Of a stretch of DNA of 64,000 bases, positions 34,181 to 45,280 are shown piece by piece. Location of the stretch: the NCBI RefSeq assembly GCF_027595985.1, contig NC_073307.1:43068594-43132593 (forward strand), given 5' to 3'. Below the pieces are notes generated by a model. It worked only from the letters and a program-made list of their open reading frames with translations, had not been told where the DNA came from and did not search any database. Source of the DNA: Sorex araneus (lineage: Eukaryota; Chordata; Mammalia; Eulipotyphla; Soricidae). Position numbers and translations under genes: made by a program. Each line of letters opens with the position of its first letter. Positions within the stretch are counted from its first letter, which is position 1.

Positions 34181-34372
34181 CAGGATGCTTTTTTTTTTTT
34201 TTTTTTTTTTTTTTGCTTTTTGGGTCACACCCGGCAATGCACAAGGGTTACTCCTAGCTCTGCACTCAGGAATTTCTCCTGGCAGTGCTTGGGGGACCAT
34301 ATGGGATGCTGTGAATTGAACCTGGGTCAGCTGTGTGCTATCCACTGTGCTATCACTCCAGCCCCAGGATGC
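34181..34372 (-). mobile_element. SOR SINE, young, 8-bp TSD
   Basis: The element is 34189-34364: a pure T-run of about 26 bases (long A-tail on the reverse strand), full body, and a deletion in the head region (GCTGTGTGCTATCCACTGTG). CAGGATGC at 34181-34188 and 34365-34372 is the TSD. The intact tail suggests a recent insertion. Confidence 0.95.
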
Positions 34373-34521
34373 AATTTTTAAATTAAGTCTGAATTTGTCT
34401 TTACGTGGCACTGACATTTTTGTCCTCTTCTAAGAAAGGTGACTGAGAATTGTAGAAAAATCAAAGCTTTGCATGCATGCTACGACAGCAGAAACAAGTA
34501 ACACTAAGAGCTATAAAATGA

Positions 34522-34704
34522 ATTGTAAGGCTGCAGAGCTAAATACAGGGGCTAAGGGAATTGCCTTGCATGCAGCCAATGCTCAGCACTGCAAATGGTC
34601 CCCCAAAGCACAACTAAGAGTGATCCCTAAGCACAAAGGCAGGAGTACGCAGTAAGCACAGCCCTGCACGTGTGGCCGAGCCTCTTCCCCTCCCCCCATT
34701 GTAA
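34522..34704 (+). mobile_element. SOR-like SINE, diverged
   Basis: GGCTGCAGAGCTAAATACAG, GAATTGCCTTGCATGCAGCC, ACTGCAAATGGTCCCCCAAAG and GCCCTGCACGTGTGGCCGAG. The possible 7-bp TSD ATTGTAA (34522-34528, 34698-34704) is weak. Confidence 0.75.
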
Positions 34705-35880
34705 AATGACAGAGACAGAGTCAGTGAAGAGATATTCTGACTAACTGAACTAAAATGCAGTATTTTTTTTAAACCGCCCCGAGCAAAAAAGAACTAGAAT
34801 AGTAAACACTGTTATAGCTTTCTACACACATTCAAGATTTGACCTGATTTTAACAGGATGTATCTCCATAGTAGACCACATGGATGAGGTTCTCAATTCA
34901 ACCCCTGTCAGAGAAACACTTAGAAATAAGTTTACCTGATTTACAATTGAACAAACCTGCCATGTCAAACCGTCTTTGCCCCCAAGTGTCACATCCTACA
35001 TTTTAAGCATCAGGGTTCAATTGAGGCAAGGTGAAAGCAAGGTCAGAGGGACCCTCTACTGCAGGAGGTGGATGGAATCGGCAAGAGTGGCCTTGACTCA
35101 CTCACTACTCTGCAGAGGGACAAAGCTCTGCCACTTAACTCCAGGGCTCGAGCTCACGTCCCAGGGAAAGTCCAGCTCTAATTCCGAGACTTTCCAGCCA
35201 GTACAGTCTGTTGCAATTCAAATGCATCTCGGTGATTAATTAATGTTTTCAAAATAAGTCCTCATTAGCAAAACAGGAGCTGATCATTTTTCTAAAGTGT
35301 ATGTGCCTAAGAAAGTCTTGCTTATACATTAGTGGAAGATTTCTAAAAGTAGAGATTTTTAGTTGTGACAACCAAATATCAAACCTCTGTGCAAGGCTTT
35401 TTTTCCCTTGCTAGATTGTTTCTAAAAATTACAGCAACTGAAAAAAAATTTTCCTAAGCACTGCATTAACCTTTTATATTCATTTTGAAAAAGGAAACAA
35501 AGTTGTCTGATAATACACTGGCCACTTTATATGCCAGATTAAAACATATTTGACATAGAAATATTGACAAACACTGAAGAAGTAGGAATAACTTACACTT
35601 TAAATTATTTTGGAAACAGTAAAGTTATATGAAAAAAAACTATATTCATTTTGCTGGTATGAAAACAGTGTAAAAAACAGAATGTGTGCAAATTTTACTT
35701 CTCGTTCACTTCACACTAAATCCCTGGGAATGGATTAAATAAAATTGATCAAGACTCATAAAACAATCCATTTTACAATGAGCATTACTTATACATGTTC
35801 AAGCAATCAACACTGAAAGTCTGGGCCATAAATTCAGCCTTTAATTCTAAAAAAATCACCTCAATCACTCATGATAAACC
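34705..35880. other. Unique DNA
   Basis: 34.96-35.24 kb is a GC-richer patch with an 87-codon ORF and no recognised domain. The rest is AT-rich and unique. Confidence 0.4.
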
Positions 35881-35881
35881 C

Positions 35882-35882
<1 letters not shown>

Positions 35883-35919
<37 letters not shown>
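35883..35919. repeat. (TA)n microsatellite
   Basis: Near-perfect AT array of about 37 bases. Confidence 0.97.
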
Positions 35920-35922
<3 letters not shown>

Positions 35923-35960
35923 TGCTATAGCACTGGCATTTATGAAATGCAAGAATTCAA

Positions 35961-36118
35961 AGGCCAGAGAGATAGTACAGTGGGCATGGAGCTTGCCTTA
36001 CACATGGCTAACCCAGGGTCAGTCCTTGGCATCCCATATGGTCACTTGAGCACGAAGCCAGCAGTCAGCCCTGAGTACTGCCAGGTGAGGACAAATGCCA
36101 TCCCCTCAACTAGAGATG
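35961..36118 (+). mobile_element. SOR-like SINE, internally deleted
   Basis: AGGCCAGAGAGATAGTACAG, GCTAACCCAGGGTCAGTCC, CCCATATGGTCACTTGAGCAC. Part of the body is missing. AAGAATT occurs on both flanks (35951 and about 36119). Confidence 0.82.
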
Positions 36119-36296
36119 GAAGAATTATGAACAAAATTAAAATACATATGTAACTACCTCTAATCCTCTTGCTCAATGAGTCCTGAAGTCACTGTTTTCC
36201 TTTCATTTCAAAGGAGAAAAACAAAAAATCTGTCTGTATCATTAACTTAATACACCTCTGACAAATGACATAAAGTGGTGCTGGGACAGTCGGGAA

Positions 36297-36714
36297 GGAT
36301 ACAGAATTTTTTTTTCTAATTTATTTATTTTTATTGAATCACCATGTGGAAAGTTACAAAGCTTTTAGTCTAGTCTTAAGTCTCAGTTACACTATGCTCA
36401 AATACCCATCCCTTCACCAGTGCACATATTCCACCACCAAGAACCACAGTAAACCTCCCCCCCACCCCCCAGCCCCCCACCCCGCCTGCGTAGCTGATAA
36501 ATTTCACTTTACTTTCTCTTTACTTTGATTACATTCAATATTTCAACAAAAAACTCACTATTATTGTTTGGAGTTCCCCCCCCCCCCCGCCAAAGTCAGA
36601 TCAGACCTGCTGGAAAGGAAGCATTTGATAATTTGTTTTCCATTGCTGAGAATGAAGAGACATGAGGTCGGGTGGCCACAATAGCGGCCGCGAGGTTTCT
36701 GGATACAGAAATTT
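36297..36714 (-). mobile_element. L1 3' end, reverse orientation, with TSD
   Basis: The element is about 36310-36700. It starts with a T-run, TTTATTGAATCACCATGTGG, CCATCCCTTCACCAGTGC and C-rich runs, and ends in GCGGCCGCGAGGTTTCT. GGATACAGAATTTT (36297) and GGATACAGAAATTTT (36701) form a near-perfect TSD. The same 3' UTR type caps the element at 45300-46627. Confidence 0.88.
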
Positions 36715-36782
36715 TTAACATAATGTAAGTGTAAACCATATTGAAACAGAAAACAAGATGAGAGGAAATCTGAATTAGAAAA

Positions 36783-37016
36783 GCAGCACAGTACGGAGAG
36801 GACCAAAGCACATGCTTTGGAGTCAGACTGCCAGGGCTCACACCTGGTTTCACCACTTACCTGGGTGTGGCTTCACTCTCTGGGCCTTGCTTTCCTTAAC
36901 CATAAGTGGGAATAACAGTACTTCACCTCAGGGTCACAGTGAAGATCAGATTACACGTAAAGTGGCAGGCAGACTGAACAACACAAAGCAAGTGTTTGAT
37001 AGATTTAGCTATTGTG
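36783..37016 (+). mobile_element. MIR SINE
   Basis: GGACCAAAGCACATGCTTTGG, GAGTCAGACTGCCAGGGCTC, ACCACTTACCTGGGTGTGGC, CTTTCCTTAACCATAAGTGGG and GAAGATCAGATTACACGTAA follow MIR from tRNA-proximal region to 3' end. Well preserved for a fossil SINE. Confidence 0.88.
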
Positions 37017-38016
37017 ATTAGTATAAAACTAAAAGAGGACTATCACTATTATTCTATTTATATTTTATTTCTATGGACCAGAGAATTATTTCATGGAGCA
37101 GCAGGCAGAAGTGAAAAACACTATTGGTAATGAGTTATTGATATACTGACATTTGTATTGACACCAATATTTATCATAATATTGTTGCATAATCCAGACA
37201 CAGCATGTGTTGAGTGGCAATAACTTTTTGTCAGCAAGAAACTGCTGCAGAGGAGCTCTGTCCAAGGGTGAAAATCAGGAGCCTCAGCAGACCCAGGAGC
37301 ACCGAGTCTGGTGCAACTCTCGAAGTGGGAGAAATTAAGTTGACAGCAGAAGATAAAAATTTGACACTGATAATCAGTATTCCTTTCCAGAAAGCAGCTA
37401 AAGATCCATACGTATGTAAAGGTGCCCAGTCAGAAGTGAATAAACCGGTACAAACAAAATGCAATTGGGTATTTTGGCCCATATCATCAGAAAAATATCC
37501 AATAAATACACTGAAAGAAAATCTAATCGTGGCAACATATTTTCTGCAGACTATATTGGTCAATTTGATAAAAGTTTCACTAAAGTATTAAAAAAATACA
37601 AATTAGCATCACTCTCAACTGACCAAAAAAATTAAAATAATGAGTAGCACTACCCACCAACCACCTAATCTTCAAACTATGAAGTATTACTATCCTAGCA
37701 CCATTAGTAAAATCTTAAATAGCAATTGTCACTCAAGATTGTTGGATGCGGTAGCTCCATAGATACATCTCTGATTTCTGATTGCAGCCAGGTTTTCTGT
37801 TCAATGAACAGTTTTTTTCTGAACATTACAATCAACTTCTTTTAATCAAAAATAGTCATATTGGCAAATTAGGTTGTGCTAAGAAATGTAATTCATTATG
37901 GCAATTTTTCTTTTAAAGTATGTTTTTAATCACTTTTGGATGCAGGTGCACTTTTGAAAGAAAAGCAACAAATTTCCATCTCTAAAGTAGAACTGCTTTG
38001 CTAGAAAAAAAGTATT
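37017..38016. other. Unique DNA with an unexplained 125-codon ORF
   Basis: A forward ORF at 37214-37591 begins near a CTTTTTGTCAG acceptor-like motif. Its first ~60 codons are GC-richer and mixed in composition, the rest AT-rich. A reverse ORF of 110 codons covers the same bases. No domain is recognised, so it is listed as unexplained, not as a gene. Confidence 0.25.
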
Positions 38017-39553
38017 TAAAAGAAATGCCTCTTTAACAAATGGTGCTGGCACAACTGGACAACCACATGCAAAAAAATGGCCATAGACCTTGACCTGACA
38101 CCATGCACAAAAGTCAGATCAAAATGGCTTAAAGACCTCAACATTAGACCACAAACCATAAGGTACATTGAAGACAAGGTCGGCAAAACCCTCCACGATA
38201 TTGAAGATAAAGGTATCTTCAAAGGTGACACGGAACTAAGCAATCTAGTAAAAACAGAGATCAACAAATGGGACTACATTAAACTAAAAAGCTTCTGCAC
38301 CGCAAAAGATACAGTGACCAGAATACAAAGACTATCCACAGAATGGGAAAGGATATTTACACAATACCCATCAGATAAGGGGTTGATATCTATGGTATAT
38401 AAAGCACTGGTTGAACTCTATAAGAAGAAAACATCCAACCCAATCAAAAAATGGGGCGAAGAAATGAACAGAAACTTCACCAAGGAAGAAATACGAATGG
38501 CCAAAAGGCACATGAAAAAGTGCTCTACATCACTAATCATCAGAGAGATGCAGATCAAAACAACCATGAGATACCACCTCACACCACAGAGACTAGCACA
38601 CATCCAAAAGAACAAAAGCAACCGCTGTTGGAGAGGATGTGGGGAGAAAGGGACCCTTCTTCACTGCTGGTGGGAATGCCGACTGGTTCAGCCCTTCTGG
38701 AAAACAATTTGGACGATTCTCAAAAAATTAGATATTGAATTCCCATTTGACCCAGCAATACCACTGCTGGGAATATATCCCAGAGAGGCAAAAAAGTACA
38801 ATCGAAACAACATCTGCACATGTATGTTCATCGCAGGACTGTTTACAATAGCCAGAATCTGGAAAAAAACCCGAATGCCCCAGAACGGATGACTGGTTGA
38901 GGAAACTTTGGTACATCTATACAATGGAATACTATGCAGCTGTTAGAAAAAAGGAGGTCAAGAATTTTGTAGTTAAGTGGATGGGCATGAAAAGTTTCAT
39001 GCTGAGTGAAATGAGTCAGAAAGAGAGAGAGAGACATAGAAAGATTGCACTCATCTATGGTATATAGAATAACAGAGTGGGAGACTAACACCCAAGAACT
39101 GTAGAAATAAGTACCAGGAGGTTGACTCTATGGCTTCGAGGCTGGCCTCATGTTCCGGGGAAAGGGCAACTCAGAGAAGGGATCACCAACTATAATGTAG
39201 TCGAAGGCCATGTGGGAGAAGGGAGTTGTGGGCTGAATGAGGGCTAGAGACGGAGCACAGTGGCCACTCAACACCTTTATTGCAAACCACAACAGCTAAT
39301 TAGAGGGAGAGAACAGAAGGGAATGCCCTGCCACAGTGACAGGGTGGGGTGGGGGGAGATGGGATTGGGGAGGATGGGAGGGATGCTGAGTTTACTGGTG
39401 GTGGAGTATGGGCACTGGTGAAGGGATGGGTTCCTGAACTTTGTATGAGGGAAGCATAAGCACAAATGTGTATAAATCCGTAACTGTACCCTCATGGTGA
39501 TTCATTAATTAAAAATAAATAAATTTATTATAAAAAAATAAATAAAAGAAATG
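38017..39553 (+). mobile_element. 5'-truncated L1 with long ORF2 C-terminus, 11-bp TSD
   Basis: The element is 38028-39542. An open 271-codon segment (38077-38892) is the ORF2 C-terminal domain, including the Cys/His motif [18 protein letters not shown] (about 38625-38681). The frame is lost at a 7-A run (38863-38869): one base fewer restores the expected continuation to the ORF2 stop near 39067. The 3' UTR and an A-rich tail follow. TAAAAGAAATG at 38017-38027 and 39543-39553 is a perfect TSD. It lacks endonuclease and RT domains, so it is immobile. Confidence 0.96.
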
Positions 39554-40148
39554 AAATCAAATTTTGTAAGATACCATGAAGTAGTTCATGTACAAAAACC
39601 AACACTATTGATATATTAATAATTTCCAAATTTTATTTAAAATACATGTTGTTTTATGCCTAGTTTTGAATAGTTTAATGAAAAAATATAGCATACCATA
39701 AATAAACCAAAACTATGTAAACTAAAATCTTTATTCATTTTAAATACCTATTGGAAATTGTTTCAAAATGTGATTATAAAAAGTATGACAATGCTTGCCT
39801 GACATCTAATTTTAAATTGGACTAACTTTACAAAACTGTAGTGAATTAAAATGAGGTTATAAAAAAAGAACTACCCATTTTAATGCAATTTGGCTATTGC
39901 CTTGAATATTATTTAATACATCCAATTCTATTTACTGAGTAGCACACCTAGAATAAGACAATGATTTCATAATGCCCACTAAAGTATACAAGGTTCTTTT
40001 AAGGCAGGTTAAAATCTGTCAACCAAAATGATGACCTGCTGTGCTACTTCTGAAAGGAACATATCTGCTAAATAATATGGGTTAGTTATGAGTACTAGAT
40101 ATATCAAAACAAGACATTTGTTACTATGAAATAAAAATTCCACTGAAT
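39554..40148. other. Unique AT-rich DNA
   Basis: Nothing recognised. Very AT-rich with no long ORF. Confidence 0.4.
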
Positions 40149-40333
40149 GGGCTGGAGACATAGTGTAGGGCAGTAAAGCACTTGCTTTGTATGTGACTCT
40201 TGTTCAAATCCTCAGCACCACATATGGTCCCCAGAGCACTACCAGGGGTCGTTCCTGAGTACAAAGCCAGGAACAGCCCTTAGTTCCACCAGGTATGACT
40301 CCCTGAAACAAAACAGCAGCAAGAACAAAAACA
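40149..40333 (+). mobile_element. SOR-like SINE
   Basis: GGGCTGGAGACATAGTGTAG, CTTGCTTTGTATGTGACTC, ACCACATATGGTCCCCAGAG, with a tail of mixed A/C. Older copy. Confidence 0.87.
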
Positions 40334-40512
40334 ATGTAACATCTTAAACTGGGCAATAAGATTTGCCCAAGAATTTCACCAACATTGGCAATTTCAGTTT
40401 GGGGTGGTACTGGGAGGGGGAGTGAACTCATAAAAATCAATGCTAAATAAATGGATTAAACATTTATTATCCTAAAAATATTCAGCACATTTTCCACACT
40501 TGAAAAAAATGT

Positions 40513-43290
40513 TAAGGGGATATAGTGCTGCCAGCAGGTTAATCTGTACCTGTGGGGTGAGTGTATCAACAGCTTGATGCTGCCTTCAGGCTTCCTGATA
40601 CCCCAAAATCACTGCTGTGCAGGCCCAAAAACTTGGGACCAAGTTTGCCAAGAAATTAAACAGCCAAAATTAAGTATGTGGGAGACACACCCACAAAACA
40701 CCTCTGGCTCAGCTATACAAGCTCATTTATTGGCCTTATTTTGGAGACATATAAATCTCAAAACAGATCAAAAGCTGCAGTTAATCCTGTACCCTCACTT
40801 GGGTAACAGTCCAGGATAAACTGGAGGGGGGCAGGTTAGTCTGGTTCTCGCCCAGGCAGAGCTCCGGGCAGCCACTTGCTTCCACAATCCAAAATCGCCA
40901 CCATAGCCCCAGCCTGACTCCACTGTCTCAGGACGGAACTCACCAAGACATGTTCTGCTGAAAATTCTGGTATGCGGGTTTTGTGACTGAAATCTCCAGG
41001 CTTTCTCAAAATTGGAATGGGCTACCTCCACCCCACTTCTAAATACTCCTGAAAGCACTGGCAGTCATGCCCACGAACCAACTCCAGCATTACCATGTAA
41101 TCTCTACGACCAGTCTTGCATCAGAGAACCATAAATAAATCTCGAAAGAGATCAAAAGCTGCAGTTAATCCCAGACCCTCGCGTGGCCAAACAGACAGGG
41201 GTAAATCGGAGGGGGATGGATTGGCAAGGGGCCTGCCCACAAGAAGAGCCCCCGGTAGCCACTTGCTTCCACAATCCAAAACTGCCACCATATCTCCGGC
41301 CTGACTCCACCATCTCAGGACGGACCTCACCAAGATATATCTGCTGAAAATTTGGGTATGCGGATTTTATGACTGAAATCTCCAGGCTTTTGAGGGGTCG
41401 GGATAGGCTACCTCCCCCCACCCCCCTAACTTCCAGAAGCCTCGGCAGTCACATCCACACCCTAAAGCGGCCACCTAAATAAGAAGCTACTCCAACCTTA
41501 CCATCTCAATAAAGACACCAAATGCTTTGAACAAACACCATGACCTCTTTGCACCTGTACTGCAAACCATAATGCACAAAAGGAAAAGGAGAGAGAGAGA
41601 TCAAGAAGGAAAGTGCTGAAGCTTCTTAGTTTGATGTAGTCCCATTTGTTTATGTTTGCTTCCACTTGCATGGTCAGTGCTGGTTCATCCTTAAAGATGC
41701 TTTTAGCTCCAATGTCATGGGGAGATCTGCCTACATTTTTCTCTATGTCCCTTACAGATTCATGTCTGATATTGAGGTCTTTAATCCACTTTGACCTGAC
41801 TTTTGTGCCTGGCATTAGACAGAGGCAGAGTTCATTTTTTTTGCATGTAGCTATCCAGTTTTCCCAGTTTGTTGAAGAGGTTTTCTACACTTCAAAAGAA
41901 ACAGTGACCAAAATACAGGAAGAACCTACAGAATGGTAAAGAATATTTACCCAATGCCCATCTGATAAGGGATTAATATCCAGGATATACAAGACACTAG
42001 TAGAATTGTACAAGAAAAAAAACCTCTAACCCCATCAAAAAATGGGGAGAAGAAATGAACTGAAGTTTCCTCAAAAAAGAAACACAAATGGCCAAAAGGC
42101 ACGTGAAAAAATGCTCCACATCGCTAGTCATCAGGGAGATGCAAATCAAAACAACAATGAGATATCATCTCATACCACAGAGACTGGCAAACATTCAAAT
42201 GAACAAAAGTAACCAATGCTGGTGTGGATGTGGGGAAAAAGGGACACTTTTTCACTGTTGGTGGGAATGCCGACTGGTCAGCCTTTTTGGAAAACAATAT
42301 GGACGGTCCTTCAAAAACTAGAAATTGAGATTCCATATGACCCCGCAATACCACTCCTGGGAATATATCCTGAGGATGCAAAAAAGCAAGTAGAAATGAC
42401 ATCTGTACCTATATGTTCATTGCAGCACTGTTCACAATAGCCAAAACCTGGAAACAACCCAAGTGCCCTAGAACAGATGACTGGTTAAAGAAACTTTGGT
42501 ACATCTACACAATGGAATACTATGCAGCTGTTAGGAGAGATGAAGTCATGAAATGTGCCTATATTATAGACATGGAAAGACATAGAAAGTATCATGCTAA
42601 GTGAAATGAGTCAGAAGGAGAGGGACAGACATAGAGGGACTGCACTCATTTGTGGAGTATAGAATAACATAACATGAGGCTGACACCCAAGGACAGTAGA
42701 TACAAGAGCCAGGAGGATTGCCCCATAGCTGGAAGCCTGCTTCATGAGCAGAGGGGAGAAGGAAGATGGAATAGAGAAGGGATCACTAAGAAAATGATGG
42801 CTGGAGGAACCAGTTGGGATGGGAGATACATGCCGAAAGTAGATAATGGACCAAACATGATGACCTCTCAGTGTCTGTGTTGCAAGCCAGAATAACCCAA
42901 AAATAGAGAGAGAGTATGGGGAATATTGTCTGCCATGGAGGCAGGGGGAGGGTGGGAAAGGGGGGTATACCGAGGATATTGGTGGTGGGGAATGTGCACT
43001 GGTGGAGGGATGGGTATTTGATCTTTGTGTGATTGTAACCCAAACATGACGCTTGTAACTATCTCATGGTGATTCAATAAAATTTTTTTTAAAAAAAGGA
43101 AAGTGCCTCCCATAGAGGGAGGCTGGGGTTGGGGGGTAGGGGTGTTGGGGGATGGTGGTAGAGAAACGGGACAATACTGGTGGGAAATGTGCATTGGTGG
43201 AGGGGGTGCTGGATCGTTGTATGATTGAAACCCAATTATGAAAAGCTTTGTAATGGTCTATCTCACGGATATTCAATTAAAAAAAATTTT
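40513..43290 (+). mobile_element. L1-tailed element with tandem ~380-bp units, interrupted by an L1
   Basis: Two tandem units (about 40757-41140 and 41141-41520) share the order GATCAAAAGCTGCAGTTAATCC, CCACTTGCTTCCACAATCC, CTGACTCCAC.TCTCAGGACGG and GACTGAAATCTCCAGGCTTT. Shrew L1 3' UTR sequence follows directly (41530-41605, resuming at 43107-43290 with TTCAATTAAAA tail). No ORF1 or ORF2 lies between units and 3' UTR. A younger L1 (41617-43095) splits the 3' UTR. The left end is uncertain; 40513 rests on an imperfect 9/11 flank match. This could be a deletion derivative whose units act as 5' promoter monomers, or an independent non-autonomous family. Confidence 0.6.
41606..43106 (+). mobile_element. 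Twin-primed (5'-inverted) L1, 11-bp TSD
   Basis: The element is 41617-43095, flanked by perfect AAGGAAAGTGC at 41606-41616 and 43096-43106. 41617-about 41880 is L1 ORF2 in reverse; from about 41883 the same L1 continues forward. The join falls at contiguous L1 sequence (AAGCTTC.GCACT | CACTTCAAAAGAAACAGTG), sharing CACT, the signature of twin priming. The forward part holds the ORF2 end with the Cys/His motif (about 42215-42290) and 3' UTR ending TTCAATAAAA plus A-run. Several stops and frameshifts are present. Confidence 0.96.
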
Positions 43291-43705
43291 TTTAAAGTAA
43301 TGTTCATGCCCAATTCAACCACCTTAATCACTGGCTGAATAAATAGCAGTACTCCTACACTAAAAATAATTTTAAAAAATTTAGTTAAAAATGTTAAGCT
43401 TTATTATATGTTCTCATCATCTTTCTACTTCTCATAATTTCAAAATTTATAACTTCAGCTTTTAAGAAAAAATAAGACCATAATACCAAAGGAAGGCATA
43501 TTTATCCCATCTCTTCCCCTCAAACCCACATGGAATATATTTTTAAAAGGAAAAAATACACAAAAGAGCCAAAAAATAAGAAAAGAATACCACAGCAGAA
43601 CAAAAAAACTTAAAGAAGTTTTATAAACTAAAAATCAAGAGAAAATGACAGACATTAAATCAAAGAAACTTAAAAAGTTCAAGATTAATAAACAATAAAT
43701 GCATT
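43291..43705. other. Unique A-rich DNA
   Basis: Nothing recognised; the plus strand is notably A-rich at 43.53-43.70 kb. Confidence 0.4.
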
Positions 43706-43850
43706 GGTGCCAGAGAGATAGTACTGAGGTAAAGGCATTTGCCTTGCACACAGCTAGCACTCATTTGATCCCACACACACACCACGGTGTGATCCCTGAC
43801 CATAAAGCCAGGAGTAAGCCCAGAACACTGCTAGGTGGGGGGTGGGGGGA
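43706..43850 (+). mobile_element. SOR-like SINE, internally deleted
   Basis: GGTGCCAGAGAGATAGTACT, GGCATTTGCCTTGCACACAG, CATTTGATCCCACACACACACC with the 'catatggtcccc' segment missing, then AGCCAGGAGTAAGCCCAGAAC. Confidence 0.82.
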
Positions 43851-44489
43851 GTTGAGAACTGTGGTCTAATGCTCCCCATTCCCCACATAAACATTCATAA
43901 ACACACAGATTTCAAAGATGATTTCTGCTGATTGTGGAGAATCCCATTGTAGACAGTGGGAACACAGCACGTTAGCAGAAGGTAAGGTGACTGACAGTTA
44001 AGGGTATCTCCAAATCAGGATGACAAATTCTTGTCACAAGCAGTACCTTGGCCAACCATAACCTACCCTTTTGTCTAATAATCACTGAAGGTTTCTGAAA
44101 TAAATATTGTTATCCAAGAAGTGAAAACAAATGAATTACCACTTGGGTTGAGAAGTAAATATACTCCAGCTTTCTATACTGCTTCATATAGACTTTCAAT
44201 CCTACACTAACAAACAAGCTAAGAATACCCAGTCATTTGAGGGAAAAATTAGCAAGAAAACCATCATATGTAAACAAAAGAAATAATATTCTGACAGAAT
44301 AAAAGAAACAAGAAACATTTAATATAATTGACACTCTCGGTGAGATGAAAATCCAGCAGATCAATAATAAAAACAGGTGACTTTGAAAAGGTTTGCTGTT
44401 AAAAACCTTAGCTGATAAAAATAATGACAGAACAAAGTATGAAAAAGCAAAAACCAAAAAAAACCCCCAAAACTTAAGATATAAAGAAT
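43851..44489. other. Unique DNA
   Basis: Nothing recognised. The reverse 145-codon ORF at 44233-44670 runs through the SINE that follows and encodes SINE-derived sequence plus AT-rich hydrophobic runs, so it is not a gene. Confidence 0.4.
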
Positions 44490-44655
44490 GGTGGAAAGAT
44501 AGTACAGCAGGTAAAATGCTTGCCTTGAATGCAGCTGACCCAGGTTTGATCCTCAGCATCCCATATGGTTCCCTGAGCACCACTCCGAATAATTCCTGAG
44601 TGCACAGCCAGAAGAAATCCCTAAGAATAACCAGGTGTTGTCCCAAAATAAAACT
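44490..44655 (+). mobile_element. SOR SINE
   Basis: GGTGGAAAGATAGTACAGCA head, CAGGTTTGATCCTCAGC B box, GCATCCCATATGGTTCCCTG, short A-rich tail. Confidence 0.9.
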
Positions 44656-45069
44656 AACCAAATCAAACAAGAAAGATATAAGGAAAGATATATTCCCTTA
44701 GTTAAAGATAGGCTCAAGGTTTCAAAAAAAAAAAAAAGTGAGTGAGTGCACCTAAGTAGAAGCAATAAAAACACTTAGTCATAGCTAGTATAGTACTGGG
44801 ACTCTACGGATATAAATTTAAAAATCTTCTGGGAGGTGGTGGTAGAGGGAGAGAGGTGGAGAGAGACGAAGGGAATAGACAAAAGGAAGAAAACGAGTTA
44901 CCTACAAAGGGTTAATATTATTAAATCACTAATCCCAGCCAAACAAAAACTATCAATTTAGAGACGAAGAAGATATAAATTGTAGCTTCCATAAAAGTAA
45001 AGAAGTTTAATATCTCATTTTCCTTTTTGAGAAACGTAACTAATTTTTAAAAGAATATTTAAAAAAATA
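44656..45069. other. Unique DNA
   Basis: An A-run at about 44724-44736 and a purine-rich patch near 44.83-44.89 kb. No gene. Confidence 0.4.
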
Positions 45070-45238
45070 GGAGTTGGAGAAATAGTACAGTGGGTGGGGT
45101 GCTGGCCTTGCAAGTGAATGAACCAGGTTCAAAACCCCACTTGTGCCCGCAGCCTAGCCAAGAAAGATCCCTGAGCACAGAGCCAAGAGTAAGCCCTGTG
45201 CACCACCGCCAAAAGCCAGAAAAAAAGAGAAGAAAACA
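45070..45238 (+). mobile_element. SOR-like SINE
   Basis: GGAGTTGGAGAAATAGTACA, CCAGGTTCAAAACCCCAC, GAGCACAGAGCCAAGAGTAAG and an AAAAAAAGAGAAG tail. Sits 43 bp upstream of the TSD of the next element. Confidence 0.87.
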
Positions 45239-45280
45239 AGAAATTCTAAAAGACCATGATTTCAGAAAGAGGTCTCTGGT

